In this document: piece by piece, positions 37,201-50,159 of the stretch
How positions within the stretch are numbered: the stretch's first letter is position 1
How the letters are laid out: the number at the start of each line of letters is the position of its first letter
Assembly (NCBI GenBank): GCA_022747635.1
Contig: JAKTNV010000005.1
Span: forward strand, 86,039,969 to 86,103,968
DNA from: Hetaerina americana
Lineage: Eukaryota; Arthropoda; Insecta; Odonata; Calopterygidae
Length of the DNA: 64,000 nt
Direction: 5' to 3'
Made by a program: the position numbers and the translations under genes
The notes under the pieces: generated by a model
Told to the model about the DNA's origin: nothing
The model's database searches: none
Seen by the model: the letters and a program-made list of their open reading frames with translations, nothing else

Positions 37201-40200
37201 AATTTTGAAGCTGTACATGTATCAGTGGGCAACATTTACGGTAATCTGAATTTAGATTTCATTAACATCTGTAAAAAACTGTAACATTCTGCGTTAAAAA
37301 GAGCTGAGCTAATGAGACGTACTTTCATAAGCAACTCATCACATAGGCACGTATTCATAATTATGCTAGAAATAAGTTTATATTGCTACACTAAAAGGCT
37401 ATCATTTGATATTTGTAACAAATTAACAAATTATAAAAGTATCCATGATTGAGCCCAGCTACTTTATTTTGGAGCTCTTCCCATTTTCAGTCAAAAATTA
37501 ATGTTTATTTCCCCTTTTTAAAAATGTCAAGAGCATTCATCAATTTACCATCCGACAGTCGACAAATTTTACAAAAGCGAAAGCATCCCGTATCCTACTC
37601 GAAACCCACGATCAGCATACCGCGCGAGGAAAACTGACCGCCTCACTCCCGCAAAGAATACATCGAGACCATATAGACGGGCGTATGGGGTACGCACGGA
37701 CGCGTACCTACCTTGCTCTCCTTCCGACCTCCACAAAATTAGTTCTCTCGCGTGAGCGTTACTCCGGCTTGGGTCGACACCAGAGCACCCGGTAGCGAAT
37801 GTACCATTTTTCCAACTCTCCCGTTTCGTCCCCAACCCCACGAGTGGGACGCCCTTCAGAGGACGGAGAATGGAGTGAGAGAGAAAGAATGAGTGCGTCA
37901 GGGTACGAGGACCAGCACCACCTAAGACACATACGGAAGGCCGAATCCGAAATGCAAAGAGTTATCCGTATTGGCGGGCTAGCCTTTTCTCCTGCTAGTT
38001 GGTAGAACGAATGTTTTCTCATTGTCACCTCGACTCATTGTTACAGAGGTCGGCATTTTGTTTATCATACAAAACAAATTATTCCATCAAAAGTAGAACA
38101 GGGCGTGAACGCCATAGTTGTATTTGTATGCCATTACGCGACTAGCCATTCCACCGTATTATCGATCGAGATATATAGCTATATTTACACTACCGTACAG
38201 AAAAATTAGACCATTTATCCATTCATTGAAAACGGGTCATCACATTTAATCACGTCTAGATGAAGGCCACCATTTATTAGCGGCGGCGGATTCGGTGAAA
38301 CCTAAAGGAAGGTAAGCAGTAAAACATATGAATCGAGTGCAAAAATTCACGATCCAACAGTGGAACGAGACCAGCAGATAATGAATTATTAAATTAGGTG
38401 CGGTGGTCGCGTTTGTCGCATGGAAGATACACGGGACACAAAGCGGCCTCCGGAACGCTAATTTCACGCTTGGGGAAGCCAGTGGCGCCCTATCGAGCCT
38501 TTTAACGAGCTTAAGGAAGCCTGCCCCCAGTGGGTGAGTGTATGGAGGGAGGGACGACGATATTTAGTGCTCTTAAAACGGAAAACCTTCCCATCCCGTC
38601 CGCGTACCCTGCTTCCTAACAAGCGCCGACCTCGCGGCGAGACGATTTCTTACGGGAAAGTTCGCCCACCGGGGAAAAAAAATGTTCTCACCGCAGAGGA
38701 GACGAGTGAAAATGTTTCGGGAGTTTCACAATCCGAATGGCAAACTTCACTCCCAGTGGGAACTCCGTCATCCCTTAAGGGCATCGTGACGCAAAATGCA
38801 TCTCATGGAAACACGCACCAAAAATGTGCAGCAAAAAGCATGATGTATTTATGAGACCATTAATACAATTCCATCGATCACGGAAAACGGTTACTAGGCT
38901 CCACAAATTGATACCGACCCCATTCGATAATCAATTACGGTCGAAACCACAGCTCCTGCATATTCCTTAAATGAATTCAATCACTCAATTTCTTCAGAAC
39001 TTCGAACAGATAATTAATTCACTATATATCCTATGAACTGATTGCAACTCAAAATGGAATTCCGAACTTCGCATGATTAGACCAAAATACAAGGAATTAC
39101 AATTTTTTTTGTATGAGAAATTCGATTAGAAGAAAAAACGCATATTTGATTTGTGCGAAATTAGTTGACGTGAATATCCGGTAAGTGTTCACAAATTTTC
39201 GCATGAAACGTACTTTCAGTGAAGTCACCATAAGATTACAGCAATGTGAAAACCAGAATAATATAATTTTATCACAAACAATACGTTCATCGGTACAAGC
39301 GTGTCAGAACACTTACCTTTCATTTATAAAACTGGAAAAAATTAAATTAACTTTGAACTGGACGAAAACACAATCAATTTTGCCATAGCGTCGTAAAGTT
39401 TCCAAGATTTATACGTAATTCATTTACGAACGTGAGTTTTATGAAAAATTTTACAATTATTCTGAATGGTGGGCACAGTAAATAGCTTGCACTCCTTCAC
39501 AGTCGATTACAGAGCGGGTGGCCATGGTCTGGATTGAGGTGGCCAATAAACTGCCCGTGTAAAAGTCACAATAATCATTCCCGCTTGTGAAAAATATCCG
39601 AAACAGCACTTATAAAGGCATCAATGAGAATACAATTGCTGTGGATGGGAATTCTTTCCAAATATCACTGTAAACAAACAAGGGGGAGGGTGATAGTTAT
39701 AACAGATTTAACAATAAAATCCACCCAGCCAAGTTATTTCTTTCAGATTTACCCTAAATAAACCAATTCATTAGATCCTTTGTAGTGCTTTACAGCATCT
39801 GTAACATTCGTAACCAACCTTCGCGTTTACAACTGCTGCAATCACGTACGATTGAGTGAAACGTAAAGTTAATGTGTCCACGGCAGTAAAATATATTATA
39901 GCATTATTCGCGTTGGCAATTACCACCATCGCACACAAATAATCCTTTCGCAACAGTTGAATGAAACATTAATATCCACAAATGGCCGACTATGTTCTCG
40001 TGAGTAACAATTGATTACGTCCTTCCTACCGGTAATGCGAAAGAGCATACTAATGCTGCGATCATTATTACAACTGTTTATCACAAAAATGTGCAATTTG
40101 TTCACCATTGATATTTAATTGAAACGTAAAAATGTATCTACGATTGGAATAATGTTGTCCCGATGGTATACAAGTAGCCAGGGATAAAAAATAACAATTA

Positions 40201-41590
40201 AAACCATTAACTGATTTAATTAGCAGATGAAAATTCATTTAAAACGGATATGAATAGCGCAATAAATCATTACTCTTTACTATACCAGTTTATGTTCCGT
40301 GGGGACTATCCTTCGAGTATAAGAAAATTACTGTAGCAACAAAAATAAGACTCAATGGCTGACAAAATGAAAGCATTCAGACACTTTTTGGCTGAGATTC
40401 ATGTGTGCGTAGCACGTCACCAATAATTGTGCTAAATATAACATTATCGTATTATAACGTAATTATAGCGTATTATAATGAAAATTATTACGTCTGACGT
40501 ATGAATACATTACGTATTTATATCAAACGCGCACGAGAATATAAATACGGGCTACCCATTCACCATAAGCACATATACTTGCAATGGAAAACGGAGTGGC
40601 AATAATTATTGGCCAATCTCAGATATAATTACTGCGATTCTAATGGCCCCAACATTCGCCATCCAGAATCGCAATTGCGACCTGGACATGTTCTTACGAC
40701 TTCCGGCGGTTTATTTCCTCGATCAGAATTTCACATTACGTCAGGATAGCCAATTTGAAATAGCGATTCCAGTCGCTATTTTGTCGTGTTACGCGTCCTA
40801 AAATGTCATTCGGAAAACAGTCGTTGAAGTCATTTTTTACCATTTTAACAATAATATTCTTTGGAATCAAATAAAGCACTGGTCTGAAAACGTTCTATGC
40901 ATACATGCATGGTCCGCTATAGATGACAAAAAACAGCGCTCACCTTAAATTCAATAAGTCCATTTTCAAAGTCCAAATTTAAAAATTCAGAAGTTAGAAG
41001 TGAATTAGACTTGAGCTGGAAGTGCGAACAAAGGAATATCACACGCGCGATCTATCAATTTTGCAAAAACGTCGCAGGTGCTTTCTTTTCCCGATGTAAG
41101 GTATCCTGACATTTTTCACGACAAAAATAATACATTAAATGTAATAATACCATTTAGTATTTTAGCATGCAGTAAAATACTAAGATATTTTATCACGCGG
41201 GCAACCTCTCCGATTTCCATCAATTTCCTTCATATCTGTTTGCAATGCCATTTTGTGGGATTCCTTCATAATGAGGCTAAATGATGTTCCGACGTAAGGA
41301 AACACGGTTGCGCGTGCATTTATAAGGATAGGTGTGTATACAAAAGATTAATTTATGCATAGAATCTACGGCAAACCAAATCCCCTCGCGCTTTATTTAT
41401 TTCAGTGTAAACTTATTAACGATTCCGGCTATTTTCATCACAACAATTACAAGATGGCGAACCCCTGTGCTTGTCAGCAGCTGTGCGCACTTGAGATATC
41501 TTAGACTTTGCATAAAACTAAGAGGATGTATCCCACGCAGCTGTGCGGAGAAAGGGGTTACTCTGAAAATGAAAGTCGTGAGAGGAAGTT
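34300..41590. other. anonymous, mostly AT-rich sequence
   Basis: Apart from the weak tRNA-like segment at 35.7 kb, no exon, RNA gene or repeat copy was recognised on either strand. If the 42.3-kb exon is real, this would be its downstream intron or flank. Confidence 0.45.
35708..35800 (-). mobile_element. possible tRNA-derived SINE head
   Basis: The minus strand carries a box B-like TAGGTTCGACGCCTAAGG after a region with CCTTTAGACTAAGGAGTCC. There is no second copy in the window and box A is not convincing. Confidence 0.3.
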
Positions 41591-41599
41591 AGGCGTTAC

Positions 41600-42170
41600 T
41601 CTCACTCACGAACTCTCCTGGGTGAAACACACTCGGGGAATATGTGGACAAGCTAATAAAAAAATGAGTATCCATTAGAAGAGTACTCGGTAAATTTTAT
41701 GAAAAAGTTAAAAGAAAAATTTTATCATTCGCTCGTTAGGCCACAATTTAAAAATGCTGCTAGTAAATGGGATCCTTATGAAGTTGGATTGATTGCCGAA
41801 TTGGATCGCGGCAGCGTAGAGGAGCTATATTTGTAAAACGTTGTAATAATAAACTTAGTAGCGTATCCAAAATATAGGAGAAGCTAGGCTAGGAATCACT
41901 CACGGAGCGAAGGTTAAATCACAGATTAAATTTCTTCAATAAATTGGAAGGAAGTCTCCTTAGCAGTGACGTTGGAAATTTATCATTACCCCCATCGTAC
42001 TACGGTAGGAGAGATCATGTCAGTAAATTAAGAGAGATTAAGTGGAGAACAGATTTAAGATGTCATTTTTTCCACGAACGATAAGGGATCAGAATAGTTG
42101 TTCATTCGCGCTAGGAGGGGGTGAAAAGTATTTAATGTCAAAAGGAGTCTGGATGTGTAATCACACCCTG
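41600..42170 (+). mobile_element. CR1-like LINE, 5'-truncated 3' end, decayed
   Basis: Broken frames translate to the end of a CR1-type reverse transcriptase ORF: an SLVRPxLxx...WDPxEVGL segment, then LEKL...SLTERR-like text, and finally NRFKMSFFPRTIRDQN near 42050-42090, equivalent to the FFPRTIRDWN ending common in CR1 elements. Stops and frameshifts interrupt it throughout. The copy is clearly homologous to the one at 49105-49700 over its whole length, including the untranslated tail that ends near CACACCCTGCCACA. It lies just downstream, in minus-strand terms, of the candidate exon at 42265-42550, so it would sit in that gene's following intron. Confidence 0.82.
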
Positions 42171-42264
42171 CCACAACCCCAAGCGGTCTATTGCAGTCCG
42201 CCAAGGATGTAGGCATAGGAAGTAGGCAATACGAATAGGGTGGGGGACGGGGGCATGTACTCAC

Positions 42265-42550
42265 TCGTCCGGGGTGTACTGCGATCCTCCGTGGAATCCG
42301 TGTCTGTCGGGCACCGTGGACACGATTGAAACGTCCGTCTGCGATCCCCGGTCCCCGGAGGACGAGAGACCGGCCCCGCTGCCCATCATGGGCCCGCCCC
42401 CGACCGCACCCTCCAGGGCACCGTCGTCATCCCCCTTGCCCTCCACGCTCCTCCCCACCGACCCCCTGCCGCCTACCAGACTCTCCTCCCCATCCTCCTC
42501 CTCCTCCTCGTCCCTGTATGAAGCCATCGGGTCCCTCCTGAGGTCACATC
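42265..42550 (-). CDS. candidate internal exon, gene not recognised
   Basis: This is the only segment that looks like a host protein-coding exon. On the minus strand a pyrimidine tract ending CCTCCTCCTTTCAG directly precedes the first exon base (42550), and the exon ends at a GTGAGTAC donor with last exon base 42265. The 286-bp exon starts with two bases of a split codon and ends with two bases of another, with 94 open codons between. The peptide begins CDLRRDPMASYRDEEEEEDG, passes through an acidic then Gly/Ser-rich, probably disordered stretch, and ends TVPDRHGFHGGSQYTPD. There is no transmembrane segment, no signal peptide and no catalytic motif. It resembles a cytoplasmic tail or linker segment of a larger protein, but I do not recognise the family. 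GC content is far above that of the flanks, and no neighbouring exon could be identified, which fits long introns. It could instead be a chance open frame in GC-rich DNA. Confidence 0.5.
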
Positions 42551-42945
42551 CTGAAAGGAGGAGGGAAATCAAAATGAAATCGAGTTGGCTACACGCGCAC
42601 ACACAATCCGCAATCTATTAAAAACGTCTTGAGAATACGCAAGGATCGAGGGATACTAATGTTCGTTTCACTGATTTCGTCCACGATAAATTATAAATTT
42701 ATTTATTAATAAAAACGTCACACTGGTTAAATAAACATTGATGGTTTATTGTGGAACTAAAATTCACCGTTGCCAGGGACGTTTTATTAGTTTAAAAACA
42801 ATACAAAATATTCACGAATTGTATTTATAAATAAAACATTATATTTCATATTATACACTCAATTTGGCATCAAAATTCCTTTTGACTTATTTAATGATAG
42901 GAGCACATACACATTGGTTCATATTGATTAACTATATAACATTAT

Positions 42946-43012
42946 ATTACATATTGCACATTACATAATATTATTACATATTGCACATTACATAATATTA
43001 TTACATATTGCA
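42946..43012. repeat. 27-bp tandem repeat, about 2.5 copies
   Basis: The unit ATTACATATTGCACATTACA plus TAATATT occurs at 42946-42972 and 42973-42999, with a partial third copy from 43000. ACACATTGGTTC flanks the AT-rich block on both sides (about 42909 and 43078). Confidence 0.85.
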
Positions 43013-43519
43013 TATTATATACATTATATTGCATGTGCAATGTATATTACATGTGTATGTACATATACATATACATACACATTGGTTCTTTGGGAGCAAA
43101 TAACCAAGAGATCGATTTCAATGTGCACTGGGGAATGCGTCAATGACTGTCAATTGTATCTTTGTGAAGGCTTCCGCCGTTTGGCCTGTTCCAACTGAAA
43201 AAGTCGGACTGGAACGGCGGCGTAACCGTTGCCATAAAAACATAACACGCGGATAGAATCCCGCGCAGAAATGTACTCGTATTCAACTGCCAATCGAATT
43301 CGAATCACATTTCCCGTTTTCCCCTTCGAAACGAGGAATTCGAAAATACTTGTGACATTCTACATTCAGCAAGTAACGTGGGAGATGACTGCAGACTTTT
43401 TCACAAAAACTGAATCTTGCATTACTCTCATAAATGTTAGTTTTAAAATGTGGGGCATTCATTCATTTGACACACCTTGTTTGATTGCACTAAACCTTTG
43501 GGGATAATGGATTAGTTAA

Positions 43520-43710
43520 AAACATAGTCGAAGAGAAAATTCAAGGGAAGATACCGCGATGAAGACAAAGTGACAAAGTACATAGGACCGATTAAGAAGG
43601 ACGCAAAACAGAAAATTTATATCAGGAGTTGAGGGAATTAATTCAACACTGAATAGATAAGAGTGGAGGGCTTTGGAAAATCAATCTTAAGATATAAATA
43701 CTGATTATGA
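43520..43710 (+). mobile_element. possible LINE 3' terminal fragment
   Basis: After stops, a frame ends EWRALENQS-DINTDYDD near 43655-43710. It resembles the DRxxWRALExxxxDxNTDYDD ending of LINE ORFs of the same general kind. Upstream text is too decayed to confirm. Confidence 0.35.
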
Positions 43711-43719
43711 TGATTCCTT

Positions 43720-46700
43720 CATATTTGAATGTTTTTTACCAATGATATCAGAATGGTTCGTAGGAACCCATGCCATACGTGTAAGTACTCTTTCGAAGGA
43801 CGAATGACGAGAAAACTGACATGGAAGGCGCATTTATTAAAACTTCCGATGAACAAAGTTATTTTTGGAGATGCTTAGGTGATATTTTCGAAATATCTGG
43901 AATCTATCGTGTTCGATGGCAGAAACTGCGATCTGTTCCGCGAAAAGAACCAGTTCATGAAAAATGTACCCCACGAAACAGAAGAGGAGCTATTCAAAAG
44001 GGATGATGTTTGGTCCCTAACCATATCTAAAAAAATTCCTTTTCTCCTTTACACTATACAATCCAACACAAACATTTATTCAAGAAATCAACAAGACGTC
44101 AATACAAAAAGACATCACACTCATTATCAAGATACTATCATCCTCGCGATTTCACGAACTTGATATCGAAGAATCAATCTCCCACACTATGAGATCCGGC
44201 TGGTGGGACAGTACAAAACGACGAAAAGGAAGGAGAGAGAAAAGTAGAACCAACAAATTCGAAAATTCGCCCATTCCCTCTCGCACACAATTCAGGAGAG
44301 CCAAACAAAAAGGAAATGATGAACAGTGTCGTGAATTAATATTAGTCTCCAATCCAGAGAATTCCTCCTCTCTACTTGATCTCTGCCCATTTCCCAGTCG
44401 GTCCCCACCGCGACCGTTGCCTTGAATAGATAAAAGACTTTCGCAAGTTACACCTGCTAGCGTCTTCGAGTCAATGATGGTTTTCGAACTGAACATGCTT
44501 GTAATATGAGAGCCGTATGCACTGATAAACTGAACCACACCACTACAACCTATACACGAATAATCGTCCCGTCTATTTTTCAAAGGTTGATGTTCTAACA
44601 CCACCCGCCACACGCTATTATGACGGCTTGTGGGTCCATGCAATGAGGATGAGCAGAAAAGGACGAGAGCTGCCGTTGGTGATTTCCCATTATAGCGCGG
44701 CGTCACGTCAAACGATCCAGTCGATCACGTCATCGTTGCTGTAGTGTATTCAGCGTCATCATTAAAAGTGCTTGGCATTTTCCTTGTGAACTTGAATTTA
44801 ATATTTCACCAATTATTTTAAATTTTCACGCAAGATACAATGTCAAGTATTCAAAAGTAAACATAAAATTCCTGGTTGGGACTGAACGTCAGACGGATTC
44901 GTTTGAAGAATTTCGTCATTGAGCAAGGCAGCCAGAAAAAAACCTCGCGTACAAATAAGCGATTTTAAAATACTTCGTACAACACTGTTGTACGATACTC
45001 ATCTTGCTTGTTATAATGAATTAATAAATTAATTCTGCAATTTAAAAGACAATGGGGAGAAAGCATTCAAATAGTGTATTTTTAAAACAAATAATGTCCT
45101 GAGAAATATTTGGCCATTTTTTCCGCTTCTGTGATGACATGGAGTGTTTGAATTAGTCTTTTATTCGTTATTGGCATAGCACTTGACTTTCATCCATAAA
45201 ATAACGAGGAAAGCTTAAAATATGATATGGTAGCTTTCATGTCTGCCATGTTTTTCGAAAACGTTTCTCGACATTTTTTTATGGATGAATAGTTAACTTT
45301 ATGCTTGTTAATGTATCTTCCGATGTTAAAAATAAAACATTCTCTATAAAATTAAAAATATTATTTACTACAACATTTGTTAAATCAATTTAGAGACTAC
45401 AACTCCGACTTTATATTAAATTACACCACTTTTTAGAACAATAATACTACTTTAAAAAAATCATCTCGACACAAAATCAAGTACTCTTTGTCATCATTAG
45501 CGTATGAATATTTACCATAAAATTTCTAAAACCTTAACTGGTCGGAGAAATCAAATCCGCGATGAATGTATATAAACGATAAAACTTATAATTCAACTTG
45601 TATTTTTTTTTTAAGAAATGTCAGTAACATACAACGAGAATAGTAGCGGTAAGGGGGAAGGAGAAGAGAATTGAATTCTAGGTCGTCAGGAAGAGCGGTC
45701 GAAAGCAAGAAGAACTAAAGAAGGAAATAATGCAAAGGAGAAAAAAAATAGAGGTTGGAGGAAACGCCGTTTATTACCTAATTAGGGACACTCCAAATCC
45801 TTCCTTCATTGGGTAGAATGCATACGATAATACAACTTTAAAATTCTACGCTTCAACTTCTAGTCTCCTAAGTCGCTCGGTAGCGCTAATGAGAAAGGCT
45901 GTGAGGAAACGCTCGCGAAAAGGAGAAAGGATGTCGAAAGCAATGGACAATACTTGGTTACGGATTCGCAAGGCAGTAAAGAAATAATCGTCAATCTAAT
46001 GTCCGTCAGGGGCGAATTATTAGAACGAATGTGGTCATAAGAAATTTACACACCTGCACCTCCAAGCCCTTAGCATGGATGTCTTTGCGGTCGACACGAG
46101 TAAAACGTGGTGGCACATACAACATTTTGACTTCAAAATGTTTTCCTTTCACAGCAAAAGCAGATACGCTCACATAGTCTCTCCAAAAAGAATTGAACAG
46201 GAAATTTTTCGCCAATGAAGAGCTTGGGTACCTTAGGCGAGGGCCACAATTTCCGAAAATGCGAAAACCGAAACAAAGTCCACGCTGAAAATTGCACGGT
46301 TAATTTGTAGTTTTCCCACGATTGCCTCAACATACCTGTACGCAAATTCTTCTCACTAATTGCAAATGAACATTTGGTAAGTTAAAATGAGTGGCTCGAA
46401 TGTTACGAGCCGCGAACCAACCCTAAATGTTTTTCATATCCGCATTTTTTTCAAAGGGAAACATCTGGAAAATAAAAGGGCACGCCAATGCGAGATATTT
46501 ACCTCAGTCTCAGGAAACCCCCCGTGAAATTTCACGCCGTCCCGTTTCTCGGAAGCGAATATATTTGTTTATATTACTATTTCACCGATTCCAAACGTAC
46601 CGTTTAAATTGGCAGGCTGAAAAATAAGCAGAAAGGCGCCACTTTCTCATCAACTAAAGTGTTTCGCTATTTTATTCAGCAAATGGCATCGAAATTTGTG

Positions 46701-48020
46701 ATATAGAACGAAGAAGTTGAAACAGAATTCACGCATGCTCTGAAGAGATATGTATATTCATGTTTCTCCAAGTTTCGACTCGATAGAATCTGAAAAAGAA
46801 CAAACGAGCCAAAAAGAAAAATCCTACGGTATCCTAGACGACAGCAAATATTTTCGTTTTCGGGAATTATGGCAGCAACCATTTCGAATACCTTGGGAGG
46901 CAGCGATAAAGAAAACTGGCAATGGAAGTTTTATATTCGAAGAATTAAAAAAATGACGAGTAACCACTCTTATCAGGTTTCAGTCAACTATATAAAGACC
47001 ATGGCATAACTTATAATAATAATCAATCGGCCCAGCTACTATTTAAAATTCAAGGTGCGCAGAACACGTACATTTAAGTAAACTGAAAAGTCGGAAGACG
47101 ATTTTTTCTTTCTCCATGGATGCAAATATCTATGACGATGATTCCTTCTTAAAATTCGGCTATCGTTTTTCTACCAAGTTCTCCGCTCTCACCTGCTTGT
47201 GGTTTCCCCTCTTAGATATATTTTCATTTCACTCACCAGAGAGAACTCAACGTAAAGAGAGCTCAAAATGGAATCCACTGAGGATTTGAGAGAGGTATAC
47301 CAGTGAATTTTAAAAGAAATTTCACCCCGGTCAGCATTACGTAAGTACTACGTAGGCATGTCAATCTTCTCCATACAATTATGAATAGTGCAAGCAGAAA
47401 GAAGCCTGGACGTGTAAGTTCCCGGAGTTATGATTGACGCCCACGATTGCATTGGCGCCCACCACTGAATCAACGCGGTGGAATCAAATGAATGGAATTG
47501 AACAACATAGCTCAAGCATAGTTTAAGCATAAACAGAGTCATATTCGAACGTATTGAACATTAATTGACACAGGCAATGAGAAGAAGAATATAATTTAAA
47601 CGGTACGTAGTTGTGTTAACCCCTCCCCTGCTCCTCGTCTGGCCTGAAGAAACGCAGAAGATGAAGAAGCGCCCGCACTTTCTTAATCCAGGCAAACTGC
47701 AGCAGCTCTCCATTCCATTTTTCATTCATCGGCCCAATCTTTCCTGATCATGCAATTCTCCAATTCGACCTCTTACATTCCTTGCGCCATGTAGCTATTA
47801 TTATCTCTTGGGTCTACCACTGCCACCCTTCCCACTCACTTTTCCCCTTTCTTGCGAATGTCTTCGTCAGGGGACATCGTGTCTCGAAGTTTATCGGATG
47901 AGGTTATCTCATCTTCTCCCCTGAATTTTCAACAGACATCTTCCTTCTCTCTGCTTCACACTTCTCCGTTAGTTACGCGACCCTCCCGTTTGACCTTCAT
48001 CATTCTCCCCTGAAAACCCA
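43720..48020. other. anonymous sequence with a 184-codon minus-strand frame
   Basis: The minus-strand frame at 44152-44706 begins MTPRYNGKSPTAALVLFCSS and has no domain I recognise. No splice or promoter context supports it. The remainder is AT-rich with nothing identifiable. Confidence 0.4.
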
Positions 48021-48028
48021 CCACACGC

Positions 48029-48300
48029 AGCAATCAACCCGAAGGTTGGCTTCATAGGTGAGGGCATAGCTAACCTCGCCTTTAAGCCTTACACGGGACG
48101 TGTGAATAATTCACAAGTCAAGTTTGGAGGGGCCAGTCGCTTTCTTCGTACTGTTTCTCAAGAGGATCACAGGCACACCCGAATGATCACACACAGCTTG
48201 GGTGAAGATGAGGATGTCCAGAGGCATCACCCTAAGTCGCATCCGGATCCTAAGCTGGGCAGTCCAAACTTCTGCCCGATTGACTACCACACCACACCAC
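48029..48300 (-). mobile_element. SINE family A copy, diverged, minus strand
   Basis: AATCAACCCGAAGGTTGGCT at the low-coordinate end is the reverse complement of the family's ACCGACCTTCGGGTTGATT tail. GACGTGTGAATAATTCACAA matches the GTGTGAATTTTCACACGC block reversed, and the far end GATTGACTACCACACCAC gives the GTGGTAGTCAATC head. It is nearly full length. Confidence 0.72.
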
Positions 48301-48349
48301 TCTGACCAACATCAACACGTTCACATTTCCAATCCCTTCTCCTAGCGCT

Positions 48350-48870
48350 GCTGTTTATGTAAAAACGCTTCACTGCCGTGGAGAAGTGCGCTCCAGGGCA
48401 CGACGAATGAGCCAAATTCCAGCGCAGCGTCGGAGACGAGGGTGAACGCCGCCACTGTCCGTTGCCCCGTTTCACTTTCTCGCCTCCCCGCCCCCCACAA
48501 GATGATGATGATGGCCACCGTGTCGCCGGGAAGAGCGAAACCTCCTCCGCGAATGACTATGACGTCACCCCAGGCCAAGTTGACTGCCGCTGGCTGGCTC
48601 ATTAATCAAGCGCCCGAGAGCCGTTTCCCGCCACTCGCCCGGCAAAACCCGGAGTTGCCACCGCTTGCCGGGCGAACCAGGGAAGCCTGATTCCTCCTCC
48701 GCGCAAGCTTTCGCTCCCCGGTGAAAGGGAGAGAAGAGAGAGAGAATTGGCGAAAAACAAAACCCATTCGAAAACGGGGAAGCGGAGGAAGCTCGGAGAC
48801 CTCCCATCTCGTGAATAACGACGCTTAATTGGCTCGGGGAAATTCAAACGATGTTCTTCGGCGAGCGTGA
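48350..48870. other. GC-rich patch between repeats
   Basis: Several overlapping open frames on both strands, none protein-like. Confidence 0.4.
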
Positions 48871-49104
48871 CTAGTGTATTCTCCACAATTAACCCGACGG
48901 ATATACTATATACTCAAAGTAGTCTACCTATTTAAAGGTAGGTTTTGGACGGTCCTTAATTGCCTTCTTTGCATCGTGAGATCTTCCTCTTTCTCTGTCC
49001 TACATTATTTCCATCTCGATTCCATCGTAACTTCTGCCAGCCTTCATGCTCTCTGTAGGATGCCCACTGTCTTCTTTCCCCTACCGCTCTCTCTAATAAT
49101 CACT

Positions 49105-49700
49105 CACGACCTCTTCTGGGTGAAACACGCTCGGGGAATATGTGGACAAGCTAATAAAATAATTAACATTCATCAGAAGGGTACTGAGTAAATTTAATGA
49201 AAAAGTTAATGAGAAATGTTATCTTTCGCTGGTTAGGCCTAATTTAGAATATTCTGCTGGTATGTGGGATCCTCACGAAGTTGGATTGAGTGCCGAATTG
49301 GATAGCGTGCAGCGTAAAGGAGCTAGATTTGTAAAACGTTGATGATAAACTGAGAAGCGTATCCAAAATATTAGAGAAGCTAGCCTGGGAATCACTCACG
49401 GAGTGAAGGTTAAATTACAGATTAAATCTCTCGCATAAATTGGAAAGATGTCTCTTTAGCAATGATGTTGCAAATGTGTTATTAGCCCAATCATACTACC
49501 GTAGGCGAGATCATGTCAGTAAATAAAGAGAGATTAACTGTAGAACAAATAGATTTAAGATGCCTTTTTTCCACGAACGATAAGGGATCAAAATAACGCT
49601 GTTCGACCGCAGTAGAGTTAAAAATATTCGGGTAAAAATTAGTCGGGTGCGCATTCACTCCCAGCCACACACCCTAGCTGTGACTTTGCAGGGAACTAAA
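49105..49700 (+). mobile_element. CR1-like LINE, 5'-truncated 3' end, decayed
   Basis: This is the best-preserved copy of the family. Translating across frameshifts gives KCYLSLVRPNLEYSAGMWDP followed by HEVGLSAELDSVQRKGARFV, a typical CR1 reverse transcriptase C-terminal block (compare LVRPxLEYAxxVWDPH...VQRRAARF). The SFFPRTIRD-like ending follows near 49560-49590, then an untranslated tail containing CCACACACCCTAGCTGTGAC at its 3' end. Homology to the 41.6-kb copy begins close to TCACTCACGA in both, so both are truncated at a similar point. The next element (49722-50115) starts within about 20 bp on the opposite strand. Confidence 0.85.
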
Positions 49701-49721
49701 AATACTAAATACTAATACCAC

Positions 49722-50115
49722 GCTTGCACAACGCTCTCTCTTCTATCACGGCTTTCAACAATCCACTCCCCCTCAACATTTCCTCAACCCACTTGTCTCT
49801 GTCTCCTTCAGATTTCCCCCAGCAACTTCCTTTCTACGCCCACTATATTCAAAACTTCACGGAGTTTTGTCTTCCCCTCTGTCCCACTTATTTTCTCCAT
49901 TCTCCGCAACTCCCACATCTCAAAAGCCTCCAATCTACGCCCATCCTCTTACTGCCTCAAAGACCCGAGTCCCACATCCATGAAAGCACTAAGCTCCATA
50001 CTTGAAGTCTTTGCTAATATTTCCATCACATCTTTACTCAAGTGTACCCTTCATCAATTATCTTCTTCTCGCAAATGCCTCTTCCGCTGGCTCAGTTCTT
50101 CTCCTGCCCCTTTCC
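49722..50115 (-). mobile_element. LINE C-terminal fragment
   Basis: On the minus strand, across frameshifts, the sequence reads EAFARRR near 50090, a degenerate YGAxxW block near 50000, RLEAFEMWELRRMEKISGTE around 49880-49940 and EVLNIVGVERKLLGEI near 49820. This is the same LINE C-terminal block as at 53.4 and 55.9 kb. The plus-strand 93-codon open frame over this region is its antisense shadow. Confidence 0.75.
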
Positions 50116-50159
50116 CTCTAAAATACCACTCAAATACAACAACCTCTATACTTTAGTTG

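Noticed and set aside
42274..42621. 115-codon plus-strand frame
   Set aside because: Pro/Ser-rich shadow of the better supported minus-strand exon, lacking splice signals.
44152..44706. 184-codon minus-strand frame as a gene
   Set aside because: No recognisable domain or splice context; this length is possible by chance among many frames.
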